Source: Lachnospiraceae bacterium
GTDB lineage: Bacteria > Bacillota > Clostridia > Lachnospirales > Lachnospiraceae
Length of the DNA: 50,511 bases
Reading direction: 5' to 3'
NCBI GenBank assembly: GCA_015058015.1
Contig: SVDM01000019.1
Location: 1-50,511 of the forward strand
A program made the position numbers and the translations under genes. Below are positions 19,038 through 25,206 of the stretch, piece after piece (position 1 is the first letter of the stretch; every line of letters starts with the position of its first letter). The notes under the pieces were generated by a model. That model did no database searches. It was not told where the DNA came from and was given only the letters and a program-made list of their open reading frames with translations.

Positions 19038-19207
19038 TTTACATTGGGGATGATGCGTGGTAGTATTTGTGAAGAATCTTTTCATGCATAGTGATCACGG
19101 CATCTCGCCGAACTATTCCCATGATTTTTAGTTTAGCAGTGACATTTTCGTTATCATAGTCTATTTTTAATCTTGGAATATCTATTTTTCTAACCTGTGT
19201 ATGTCTG
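19038..19207 (+). repeat. leader repeat copy 1 with promoter and hairpin
   Basis: This is the first of three related segments. It begins with a promoter TTTACA (19038-19043), 17 bp, TAGTAT (19061-19066). A hairpin follows at 19082-19124: outer arms TCATGCATAGT and ACTATTCCCATGA, inner stem CGGC/GCCG, then TTTTT. A conserved AT-rich tract runs up to about 19,207. It is the most diverged copy. The gap between rfbH and the small gene holds only this repeat and the promoter at 19270. Confidence 0.75.
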
Positions 19208-19269
19208 GATTTAATACACCGGTTAGGAGGTGTGATATACGCATAGACCGAGATGTGGGTAGTTTCTCC

Positions 19270-19298
19270 TTGAAGCAGGAATAAGGATTTATTATAAT
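19270..19298 (+). promoter_or_regulatory. sigma-A promoter of the small orphan gene
   Basis: TTGAAG (19270-19275), a 17-bp spacer and a perfect TATAAT (19293-19298) lie about 20 bp before the start codon. The same arrangement recurs before the Rpn-like gene of module 2. Confidence 0.7.
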
Positions 19299-19320
19299 AT
19301 AAGGAGCGGAGGTGACGGAT

Positions 19321-19503
19321 ATGTTATTGACGGAATATGATGAAGAGTTGCATATTAATAACGAAAAGGACATCTCGTACAGAGAAGGGCGTATAGACGG
19401 TCTCGCGGAAGGTGAAGAGGAACGCAAGAGACTTCTTGAAGAAAACGAGCGACTCCTAAAAGAAATAGAAGAGCTCAAGATGAAAGATGCTAAATACAAA
19501 TAA
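19321..19503 (+). CDS. orphan C-terminal Rpn-like small protein (candidate antitoxin-type)
   Basis: The 60-residue protein matches the last quarter of the Rpn-like protein at 20,811: LTEYDEELHINNEK here against LSEYDEALHINNEK there. It ends in a charged heptad-like coiled coil (LLEENERLLKEIEELK). A perfect GGAGGTGA at 19308-19315 lies five bases before the ATG, the same sequence and spacing as inside the full-length gene. It has its own promoter and terminator, so it looks like a working small gene rather than simple debris. E. coli Rpn toxins are reported to be held in check by C-terminal proteins started inside the gene. A decayed pseudogene is the alternative. Confidence 0.6.
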   Translation: MLLTEYDEELHINNEKDISYREGRIDGLAEGEEERKRLLEENERLLKEIEELKMKDAKYK

Positions 19504-19516
19504 AGTGTAGTAGGAC

Positions 19517-19555
19517 TCCCAATGTAAGGAATAAACTTTGCATTGGGGGTTTTTA
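19517..19555 (+). terminator. terminator of module 1, overlapping the next gene's start region
   Basis: The arm CTCCCAATGTAAGG pairs with the CTTTGCATTGGGGG arm around a short AATAAA loop, followed by TTTTT. The 3' arm also supplies the GGGGG that would be the ribosome binding site of the ATG at 19557. Similar hairpins end module 3 and follow the gene at 19,557. Confidence 0.85.
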
Positions 19556-19556
19556 T

Positions 19557-20432
19557 ATGAAAGCGATTGTAACAGGGGCGGCCGGTTTCACCGGATACAG
19601 TCTGGTAAATGAATTGTCAAATAGAGGGTATTATGTTTATGCGTTGGTGCGTCCGGGGTCGAGGCACAATGGACGGCTGGTGGGCATGGATAATGTTGAA
19701 TTAGTAGAAACGGACCTGATTGATACATCTTTTGAGGCGTATTGGGACAAGGTACAGTGTGACTATCTATTTCATTTGGCATGGAATGGTGGGAGATTTG
19801 ATAGACCTGCTCAGATGAAAAATATTGATGTATCCCTTAAAGTGGTGGATTTGGCAAAAGCAGCTGGATGCAATAGGATTATCATTACAGGGTCTCAAGC
19901 TGAATATGGTGTGACAGATAGGATTCAGACGGAGGATTTGGAGACAAATCCGGTGGACCCATATGGCGAGGCTAAGGTTGAGATATGTCGCTCGACAAAA
20001 GTGAAGGCTGATGAAGTCGGAATCGATTGGATATGGGGAAGAATCTTTAGTCTATACGGAAAGTATGAACCTGTGAGCAGGATGCTTCCGGCGCTGATTT
20101 GTGCAATGAAAAAAGGAGAAGTTTTTAGCCTCTCTTCGTGTAAGCAGAATTGGGATTATCTTGAGGTGAGAGATGCAGCCAACGCGCTGATCGCACTTGC
20201 TGAAAAAGGGAGGAACGGAGAAATATATAATATTGCTCATGGAGAATATCGTAAACTTATGGAGTTTACCGAGGTTGTTCGTAGAGCATATCCTCAGGGC
20301 AAGATTATTTACGGAAAAGATGCGGAGCCCTTTGTTTCTTTGCAACCTTCAGTGAAAAAGATAGTTACAGACACGGGATGGATACCGAAGTATGCTTTTG
20401 AGGAGTGTTTGGATTATGAGGTTGCCAAATAA
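19557..20432 (+). CDS. NAD(P)-dependent sugar epimerase/reductase, candidate last step of the CDP-dideoxyhexose route
   Basis: This extended SDR of 291 residues has TGAAGFTG at 6-13, HLAWNG, a catalytic serine in ITGSQAEYG, YGEAK (Tyr136, Lys140) and IFSLYGKYEP. Its size and motifs fit the abequose or paratose synthase and YerF-type reductases that finish CDP-3,6-dideoxyhexose synthesis. Its position just beyond rfbH supports this, with only module 1 in between. The ATG sits inside the T tract of the preceding terminator, and the only ribosome binding site is the G run of that hairpin. Translation may therefore depend on readthrough or on an unpaired hairpin. Stereochemistry is not predictable. 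Confidence 0.85.
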   Translation: MKAIVTGAAGFTGYSLVNELSNRGYYVYALVRPGSRHNGRLVGMDNVELVETDLIDTSFEAYWDKVQCDYLFHLAWNGGRFDRPAQMKNIDVSLKVVDLAKAAGCNRIIITGSQAEYGVTDRIQTEDLETNPVDPYGEAKVEICRSTKVKADEVGIDWIWGRIFSLYGKYEPVSRMLPALICAMKKGEVFSLSSCKQNWDYLEVRDAANALIALAEKGRNGEIYNIAHGEYRKLMEFTEVVRRAYPQGKIIYGKDAEPFVSLQPSVKKIVTDTGWIPKYAFEECLDYEVAK

Positions 20433-20480
20433 TAAAAAGGGAAACCGTAAATAAGTAAAAAAAGAAGAGTCAGGAGAAAA

Positions 20481-20520
20481 CTCTCAATGCAAGGCATAAG
20501 CCTTACATTGGGAGTCTTAT
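20481..20520 (+). terminator. terminator after the reductase gene
   Basis: CTCTCAATGCAAGG pairs with CCTTACATTGGGAG around a 6-nt loop, then TCTTATTATTT. It is close in sequence to the terminators at 19517 and 22607, so this hairpin family is itself repeated. Confidence 0.85.
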
Positions 20521-20537
20521 TATTTGCGCGAGGCTGC

Positions 20538-20706
20538 TTTACATTAGAGACCATTTATGGTATATTATGTCAGAAATCATTCATGCATAGTGTTCACGGT
20601 GTTCGCCAACTATTCCCATGATTTTTGTATAGCAGTAACATTTATCTTAAAGTTTGTCTATTTACTAATCTTGGAATTATTCTTTTTTCTGACCTATGTA
20701 TGTTTT
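20538..20706 (+). repeat. leader repeat copy 2 with promoter and hairpin
   Basis: The promoter is TTTACA (20538-20543), 17 bp, TATATT (20561-20566). The hairpin region at 20581-20621 has the same outer arms as copy 1 and an inner GGT/GCC stem with a GTTC loop, then TTTTT. It is about 90% identical to copy 3 up to the common CTGACCTATGTATG end. With a start near 20,573 the transcript to the T tract would be about 55 nt. Confidence 0.8.
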
Positions 20707-20736
20707 GAGATAAACATTTGTAGGGGAGGATAGAAT

Positions 20737-20760
20737 ATGAATATAACTAAAAGCGGTTAG
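20737..20760 (+). CDS. possible 7-codon upstream reading frame
   Basis: An ATG-to-TAG frame encoding MNITKSG lies behind a strong GGGGAGGA site (20723-20730), between leader copy 2 and the promoter of the Rpn-like gene. It could be a leader peptide, or the remains of a gene start. The match to a good ribosome binding site is the only support. Confidence 0.25.
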   Translation: MNITKSG

Positions 20761-20768
20761 AGCCTTTC

Positions 20769-20797
20769 TTGATGATATGTATATTTTGTTTTATAAT
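20769..20797 (+). promoter_or_regulatory. sigma-A promoter of the Rpn-like gene
   Basis: TTGATG (20769-20774), a 17-bp spacer and TATAAT (20792-20797) lie just before the AAGGAGGA site of the gene at 20811. The architecture equals that at 19270. Confidence 0.65.
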
Positions 20798-20810
20798 CAA
20801 GGAGGAAGGC

Positions 20811-21665
20811 ATGAGTAAAAGCAAAGTTAATAGAAAGTATAAAGACAGGCTTTTCAAGAGGATATTTGAAAACAAAGAAGATTTGCTGAGCCTGTATAAT
20901 GCTGTTAATGGCACGGATTATGATAATGCGGAAGATGTTTCTGTTAATACGATTGAAGATTGTGTTTATATGAGCATGAGAAATGATGTATCATTTCTGA
21001 TTTACGATGTAATGAATCTATATGAGCATCAGAGCACGGACAATCCAAATATGCCCCTTAGAGGATTCTTTTATTTAGGTGCACTGTATAAAGAAATGTT
21101 TGGGGAGCATAGGGATCTGTACAGTAGCATGATTATTAATCTTCCCACGCCTCAATTTATTGTATTCTATAATGGTAGCAAGGATGAACCTGATGAGAAA
21201 TACATGAAGATGAGTGATGCGTATATAGGTCAGATATCAGGCGAGCCGGCATTAGAATGCACTGCAAGGTTGCTAAACATAAACTATGGGCATAATAAGG
21301 AACTGATGGACAAGTGCAAGAAGCTACGAGAATACGCTGTGTTGGTGAAAAGAGTTCGTGAGAATTTAAAAAATGGACTCAGCAAGGAAATTGCAGTATC
21401 AAATGCTGTTGACAGTTGTATCAAAGAAGACATACTGAAGGACCTTTTGTTGAAGCATAAAGCGGAGGTGACGGATATGATTTTGTCAGAGTATGATGAA
21501 GCGTTACATATTAACAATGAGAAAGCCATTTCCTATGAAGAAGGATTAAGGGTTAATGAAGAAAGATGCAGGGCTCTGGAGAGAGAGAATGAAAGGCTCA
21601 AAATGGAGCTTGAAGCTCTGAAGAATAATGCAAAAAAAGAAGCAAATACTCCGCCTGAGCTGTAA
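20811..21665 (+). CDS. Rpn-like PD-(D/E)XK nuclease/putative transposase family protein
   Basis: The 284-residue protein has the Rpn/YhgA-type core. Asp59 sits in a NDVSF strand, and Glu72-x-Gln74 in LYEHQST forms the E-x-Q variant of the PD-(D/E)XK motif, followed by MPLRGFFYLG. The C-terminal third contains ECTARLLNINYGHN, EYDEALHINNEK and a final coiled coil (LERENERLKMELEALK). E. coli Rpn proteins are DNA nucleases linked to recombination and phage defence. The start at 20811 follows AAGGAGGA; the upstream frame extension lies in the promoter. Inside the gene, GGAGGTGA (21464-21471) is placed ideally before Met223. Transcription seems to be its own. Confidence 0.82.
   Translation: MSKSKVNRKYKDRLFKRIFENKEDLLSLYNAVNGTDYDNAEDVSVNTIEDCVYMSMRNDVSFLIYDVMNLYEHQSTDNPNMPLRGFFYLGALYKEMFGEHRDLYSSMIINLPTPQFIVFYNGSKDEPDEKYMKMSDAYIGQISGEPALECTARLLNINYGHNKELMDKCKKLREYAVLVKRVRENLKNGLSKEIAVSNAVDSCIKEDILKDLLLKHKAEVTDMILSEYDEALHINNEKAISYEEGLRVNEERCRALERENERLKMELEALKNNAKKEANTPPEL
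21477..21665 (+). CDS. possible internally started C-terminal form of the Rpn-like protein
   Basis: In frame with the gene at 20811, an ATG at residue 223 lies five bases after a perfect GGAGGTGA. Starting there gives a 62-residue protein similar to the orphan at 19321. For E. coli Rpn proteins such internal products are reported to neutralise the full-length toxin. The site could also be a chance result of the codons for Ala-Glu-Val-Thr-Asp. Its exact retention at the start of the orphan gene argues for function. Confidence 0.45.
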   Translation: MILSEYDEALHINNEKAISYEEGLRVNEERCRALERENERLKMELEALKNNAKKEANTPPEL

Positions 21666-21742
21666 TAAGCTACACGGTAACAGACTTGCTTCTTTTGGAG
21701 TATTCTATAAAAATGTAATTGAAAAGTCAAGAAACTAATTAA

Positions 21743-21780
21743 AGGGGCCTCGAACATATTTCTTAGTGCGACAGCCCCTT
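21743..21780 (+). terminator. terminator after the Rpn-like gene
   Basis: AAAGGGGC and GCCCCTTT arms close a long imperfect hairpin followed by TTTTC. It is not of the CCCAATGTAA type seen elsewhere here. GCGACAGCCCC within it recurs near 50,419 after tuf. Confidence 0.6.
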
Positions 21781-21805
21781 TTCTTTATGATTAGGATACG
21801 CGTGC

Positions 21806-21971
21806 TTTACATCTGGCACCATTTATGGTATATTATGTCAGGAATCATTCATGCGTAGTGTTCGTGGCGTTCGCCAACTATTCCCATGATTTTCTATAGC
21901 AGTGACATTTATCTTAAGGTTTGTCTATTTACTAATCTTGGAATTATTCTTTTTTCTGACCTATGTATGAT
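21806..21971 (+). repeat. leader repeat copy 3 with promoter and hairpin
   Basis: The promoter is TTTACA (21806-21811), 17 bp, TATATT (21829-21834). The hairpin region at 21849-21889 has an inner stem TGGC/GCCA with a GTTC loop and a G-U in the outer stem where copy 2 has A-U. The T tract is interrupted (TTTTC). The repeat ends close to the ribosome binding site of the next gene. Confidence 0.8.
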
Positions 21972-22005
21972 TGGATTACAAATTATACACAAGGAGGATT
22001 TTAAG

Positions 22006-22596
22006 ATGAGGTTCCCGATTCCGAATTCAGGGCTTCTGTTGTTGCGGGCTCCTAAGCAGGTTCCGGATCATGCGACGATAGAGATTATGGCTCCGGATGA
22101 GAGGGTGCTTACATATGACGTGAGAATTGTTAAGGTCGCAGATTACTCAGTTGAGGATTTGTTTGAGAAGAAGCTGTATATGCTGATTCCCTATTACATC
22201 TTTAATTATGAATCCAAGCTAAGGGAACTGGAAGAGAATGATGATAGTCTGGAAGAACTGTTGGATAAGTATCGGGATATCTTCGATAGGCTAGAGGTAG
22301 AACAGGAAAAAAGCAACTTGTCATCAAAGTCGCTAGATGCTATTATGAACTTAACCCGTAGTGTTACTTGTAAGTTCACAAAGAACCAAAGTAAGGTTCA
22401 AAGGAAAGTAGGGGATATGATGGGCGGAAAGATTTTGGATTTACCTTGCTTTAAGATTCATGATGAGGCAAAGGCTGAAGGGTTAGCAGAAGGTCGTGCA
22501 GAAGGTGAAGAAGAGCGCAATAGGTTAGCTGCCGAAAATGCGAGACTTAAAGCAGAGATTGACGAGATGAAGAAACAGACCTCAATGGACAAATGA
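22006..22596 (+). CDS. N-terminally shortened Rpn-family-like protein without nuclease core
   Basis: The 196-residue protein begins MRFPIPNSG and contains a YDVRIVKVADYSVEDLFEKK stretch that I associate with the middle and C-terminal part of a Lachnospiraceae Rpn-related family. The nuclease half expected upstream is missing. The protein ends in an acidic-to-charged tail with GLAEGRAEGEEE and a short coiled coil, like the orphan at 19321. The ATG at 22006 has AAGGAGG eight bases upstream, so it is set up for translation; the frame further upstream is only the leader repeat. It could be an antitoxin-like remnant or a decaying gene. Family recall was not checked by search. Confidence 0.6.
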   Translation: MRFPIPNSGLLLLRAPKQVPDHATIEIMAPDERVLTYDVRIVKVADYSVEDLFEKKLYMLIPYYIFNYESKLRELEENDDSLEELLDKYRDIFDRLEVEQEKSNLSSKSLDAIMNLTRSVTCKFTKNQSKVQRKVGDMMGGKILDLPCFKIHDEAKAEGLAEGRAEGEEERNRLAAENARLKAEIDEMKKQTSMDK

Positions 22597-22606
22597 TGAT
22601 ATAGAC

Positions 22607-22645
22607 TCCCAATGTAAAGAACAGGATTTACGTTGGGGGTTTTGT
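22607..22645 (+). terminator. terminator of module 3
   Basis: CCCAATGTAAA pairs with TTTACGTTGGG around an 8-nt loop and is followed by GGTTTTGTTT. It is the third member of the local hairpin family. Confidence 0.8.
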
Positions 22646-22677
22646 TTAAAAGTTAAACAGTATGTGGTGCTGTCAAG

Positions 22678-22721
22678 GTGACATTCGCACATTATTATTG
22701 TTATAATGAATGTGCGAATGT
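22678..22721 (+). promoter_or_regulatory. promoter flanked by a 13-bp inverted repeat (candidate operator)
   Basis: GTGACA (22678-22683), 18 bp and TATAAT (22702-22707) form a promoter for the Ldh-type gene. Perfect arms ACATTCGCACATT (22681-22693) and AATGTGCGAATGT (22709-22721) bracket the -10 region, overlapping the -35 and the likely start point. This is a good layout for a repressor site. The arms could also pair as RNA if a start site further upstream is used. Confidence 0.7.
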
Positions 22722-22759
22722 ATATAATATAAGCAGATTATTTTATGGAGGATATTTTA

Positions 22760-23872
22760 ATGGAAACAAGACCTTATGTAGCATGGGATGTTATTAACAA
22801 CTTTATGATTGACGTATTCAAGGCTTACAATGTGCCGGAGGAGGATGCGAGGATTTGCGCCGACGTACTCCTAGAAGCAGACAGACGTGGAATCGAAAGT
22901 CACGGTTGTAATCGTTTTAAGCCTATATATATTGACCGTTTTGAGAAGGGAACGCTGCTTCCCCGGACGAAGATTGATATTCTTAAGGAGACACCAACCA
23001 CTCTTGTGCTGGATGCTAATAACGGTATGGGAATGGTAGCCAGTCACTTCATGATGACTAAGCTTATTGAGAAGGCTAAGAAGAACGGAATGGCAGGTGG
23101 AGCCATTAAGAACTCTACTCATTATGGTATCGCAGGATACTGGAGCGGTATGGCTGCCAAGGAAGGAATGATTGGTCTTACGGGAACCAATGCCAGACCA
23201 TCTATTGCACCTACCTTTGGAGTTGAGAACATGATGGGAACCAACCCTCTGACCTTCTCCTTGCCTACAGATGAGGAGTTTCCCTTCTGTATAGACTGCG
23301 CCACATCCACAGTACAACGTGGAAAGATTGAGTATTACGCAAGAGAGGGCAAAGAGACTCCTGCAGGAATGGTAGTTACTCATGACGGCGGAAGTATCAC
23401 AGATTCAGAGAAGATCTTGCAGATGCTTGTAGATGGAACAGCAGCTCTTGCACCCCTTGGCGGAGGCCCGGGAGACGAGATGTGTGGATACAAGGGATAC
23501 GGTTATGCAGCAGTAGTTGAGATCCTTTCAGCTGCATTAGCGGGGGGACAGTTCATGAAAGCTCTTACGGGAGTATCTCCTGATGGCAAGCCTCAGATGT
23601 ATCACTTAGGACACTTCTTCTTTGTTGTTGATCCGGATGCATTTATGGGCCGTGAGATATTTAAGAAGACTGCAGGAGATATCTGCCGTGCCCTTCGCGC
23701 TTCAACGAAAGCTCCCGGATATGACAGAATCTATACTGCCGGTGAGAAAGAGTATCTTACCTGGCTTGATAGAAAGGATAAGGGAGTACCTATCGGTAAG
23801 GCTGTTCAGGAAGAACTTATAACTCTTAGAGATAAATTAAAACTTGATTACAAATTTTCATTTGAAGGATAA
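22760..23872 (+). CDS. Ldh-family (malate/L-lactate-type) NAD(P)-dependent dehydrogenase
   Basis: The 370-residue protein belongs to the YlbC/MdH-type family that oxidises malate, L-lactate, ureidoglycolate or related 2-hydroxy acids. Family motifs are RGIESHGCNRF near the N-terminus, then NSTHYGIAGYW with the catalytic histidine, NPLTFSLPT, and GYKGYGYA. The ATG at 22760 is used because GGAGG (22748-22752) lies between it and the in-frame ATG at 22745. Its own promoter, candidate operator and terminator mark a single-gene unit. Why it sits among sugar genes is unclear; it might act on a sugar acid, or simply be metabolic. The substrate cannot be read from sequence. Confidence 0.88.
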   Translation: METRPYVAWDVINNFMIDVFKAYNVPEEDARICADVLLEADRRGIESHGCNRFKPIYIDRFEKGTLLPRTKIDILKETPTTLVLDANNGMGMVASHFMMTKLIEKAKKNGMAGGAIKNSTHYGIAGYWSGMAAKEGMIGLTGTNARPSIAPTFGVENMMGTNPLTFSLPTDEEFPFCIDCATSTVQRGKIEYYAREGKETPAGMVVTHDGGSITDSEKILQMLVDGTAALAPLGGGPGDEMCGYKGYGYAAVVEILSAALAGGQFMKALTGVSPDGKPQMYHLGHFFFVVDPDAFMGREIFKKTAGDICRALRASTKAPGYDRIYTAGEKEYLTWLDRKDKGVPIGKAVQEELITLRDKLKLDYKFSFEG

Positions 23873-23885
23873 ATGAAGAACATAT

Positions 23886-23930
23886 ACCGACCTGTCAATT
23901 GCTTAAAAGCTGGGATGGGTCGGTTTTTTA
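23886..23930 (+). terminator. terminator of the Ldh-type gene
   Basis: ACCGACC (23886-23892) pairs with GGTCGGT near 23918-23924, followed by a run of six T. Confidence 0.85.
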
Positions 23931-23944
23931 GAAATTATAATGTC

Positions 23945-23973
23945 TTGAAGCCAGAATATAAGAATGTTACAAT
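23945..23973 (+). promoter_or_regulatory. promoter of the legionaminic acid operon
   Basis: TTGAAG (23945-23950), a 17-bp spacer and TACAAT (23968-23973) lie 42 bp before legC, just after a terminator. The seven leg genes have no further obvious promoter. Confidence 0.6.
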
Positions 23974-24015
23974 TAAATTGGCAAAATATTTTGACAGGAA
24001 AAGAGGCTATTAAAG

Positions 24016-25179
24016 ATGATTCCACTTTCCATTCCAAACTTTGAGGGAAACGAAGAAAAGTATGTTACTAAGGCTGTTGCAGAGGGCTGGGTATCTACCG
24101 GCGGAGCATATATTACGGAATTAGAGAAGGTTCTTAGTAGCTATCTTGGAGTGGAAGAAGTGGCTGCCTGCCAGAGCGGAACAGCAGGGCTTCACCTTTC
24201 TATGGTGGAGTGCGGTGTTAAGCCCGGGGACCATGTTATAGTGCCTACGTTAACCTTTATTGCAGCGGTTAATCCGGTGAGATATCAGTTCGCAGACCCC
24301 ATATTCATGGACTGCGACGATTCTCTGTGCATGGATCCGAAGAAGCTGGCAAGCTTCCTAAAAATGGAATGCGAGAAAACGGATAAAGGCACCGTATATA
24401 AGGCAACAGGCCGTCCCATTCGCGCCATGGTTATAGTACACGTATTCGGCAACCTGGCAGACATGGAAACTATTATGGCCTTGGCCGCAGAATATAATAT
24501 TGTTGTTATAGAGGACGCCACAGAAGCCCTTGGATCACGCTACGAATCTGGAAAATATGCCGGCCGGTACGCGGGAACCATCGGTGATTTTGGCGTCTAT
24601 TCTTTTAACGGAAATAAGATAATTACCACCGGAGGCGGCGGTGCTGTTACGGCAAAGGATCCGGAGAAGGCACGACACATCCGATTCCTATCCACCCAGG
24701 CGAAAACCGACGCCCACAATTATATACATGACGAGGTGGGATTTAATTATAGGATGACAAATGTCCAGGCAGCCATCGGTGTAGCTCAGATGGAATACTT
24801 GGAGGAGTTTATCAGAAGAAAAAATAAGTATTACGATTTATATAAAGAACTACTGGAAGACGAACCAAATGTAAGGCTTATTCCATACAGAGAAGGCACC
24901 AGGTCCAATAAATGGCTATACGCCATAGATGTGGATATGGACAGAATCGGCCTTACAACAGCAAGCTTTATAAGTAAGTCAGAAGAGCTCGGTTTTCAGA
25001 CCAGACCCATATGGGGACTGATTCATGAGCAAAAGCCATACAGGGATTACGTTGCATACAAGATGGAGAAAGCACCGTATTTCTATAAACGGGTTATTAA
25101 CATACCCTGCAGCACCAACATTACTGAAGATGATGTAAGATTTGTTGCAGAGAAGATTAAAACAATCATTAAGGGATAG
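24016..25179 (+). CDS. legC: LegC-type PLP aminotransferase
   Basis: LegC puts the 4-amino group on GDP-4-keto-6-deoxy-GlcNAc. This DegT/DnrJ/EryC1 family protein has 387 residues, begins IPLSIPNFEGNE, and carries the PLP lysine at 201 in SFNGNKIITTGGGG. It also has the FADPIFMDCD and HVFGN stretches typical of LegC-like enzymes. It opens the operon, so gene order does not follow the pathway, where LegB acts first. Adjacent genes supply every other step of legionaminic acid synthesis, which makes the assignment secure. It is cytoplasmic. Confidence 0.93.
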   Translation: MIPLSIPNFEGNEEKYVTKAVAEGWVSTGGAYITELEKVLSSYLGVEEVAACQSGTAGLHLSMVECGVKPGDHVIVPTLTFIAAVNPVRYQFADPIFMDCDDSLCMDPKKLASFLKMECEKTDKGTVYKATGRPIRAMVIVHVFGNLADMETIMALAAEYNIVVIEDATEALGSRYESGKYAGRYAGTIGDFGVYSFNGNKIITTGGGGAVTAKDPEKARHIRFLSTQAKTDAHNYIHDEVGFNYRMTNVQAAIGVAQMEYLEEFIRRKNKYYDLYKELLEDEPNVRLIPYREGTRSNKWLYAIDVDMDRIGLTTASFISKSEELGFQTRPIWGLIHEQKPYRDYVAYKMEKAPYFYKRVINIPCSTNITEDDVRFVAEKIKTIIKG

Positions 25180-25206
25180 AGAAGAACGCATAAGGGGGAT
25201 ACCCAC

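Noticed and set aside
21743-21780. Hairpin with GGGGCTGTCGC-like end considered as an insertion sequence terminus
   Set aside because: No transposase and no clear second end were found. It works well enough as a terminator, though the same motif recurs near 50,420.
19038-21971. Three spaced repeats considered as a CRISPR array
   Set aside because: Copies are over 1 kb apart, about 170 bp long and separated by genes, so they are not CRISPR repeats.
22871-23383. 170-residue minus-strand frame opposite the Ldh-type gene
   Set aside because: It lies wholly inside a well-supported gene, has no ribosome binding site and a composition typical of an antisense shadow.
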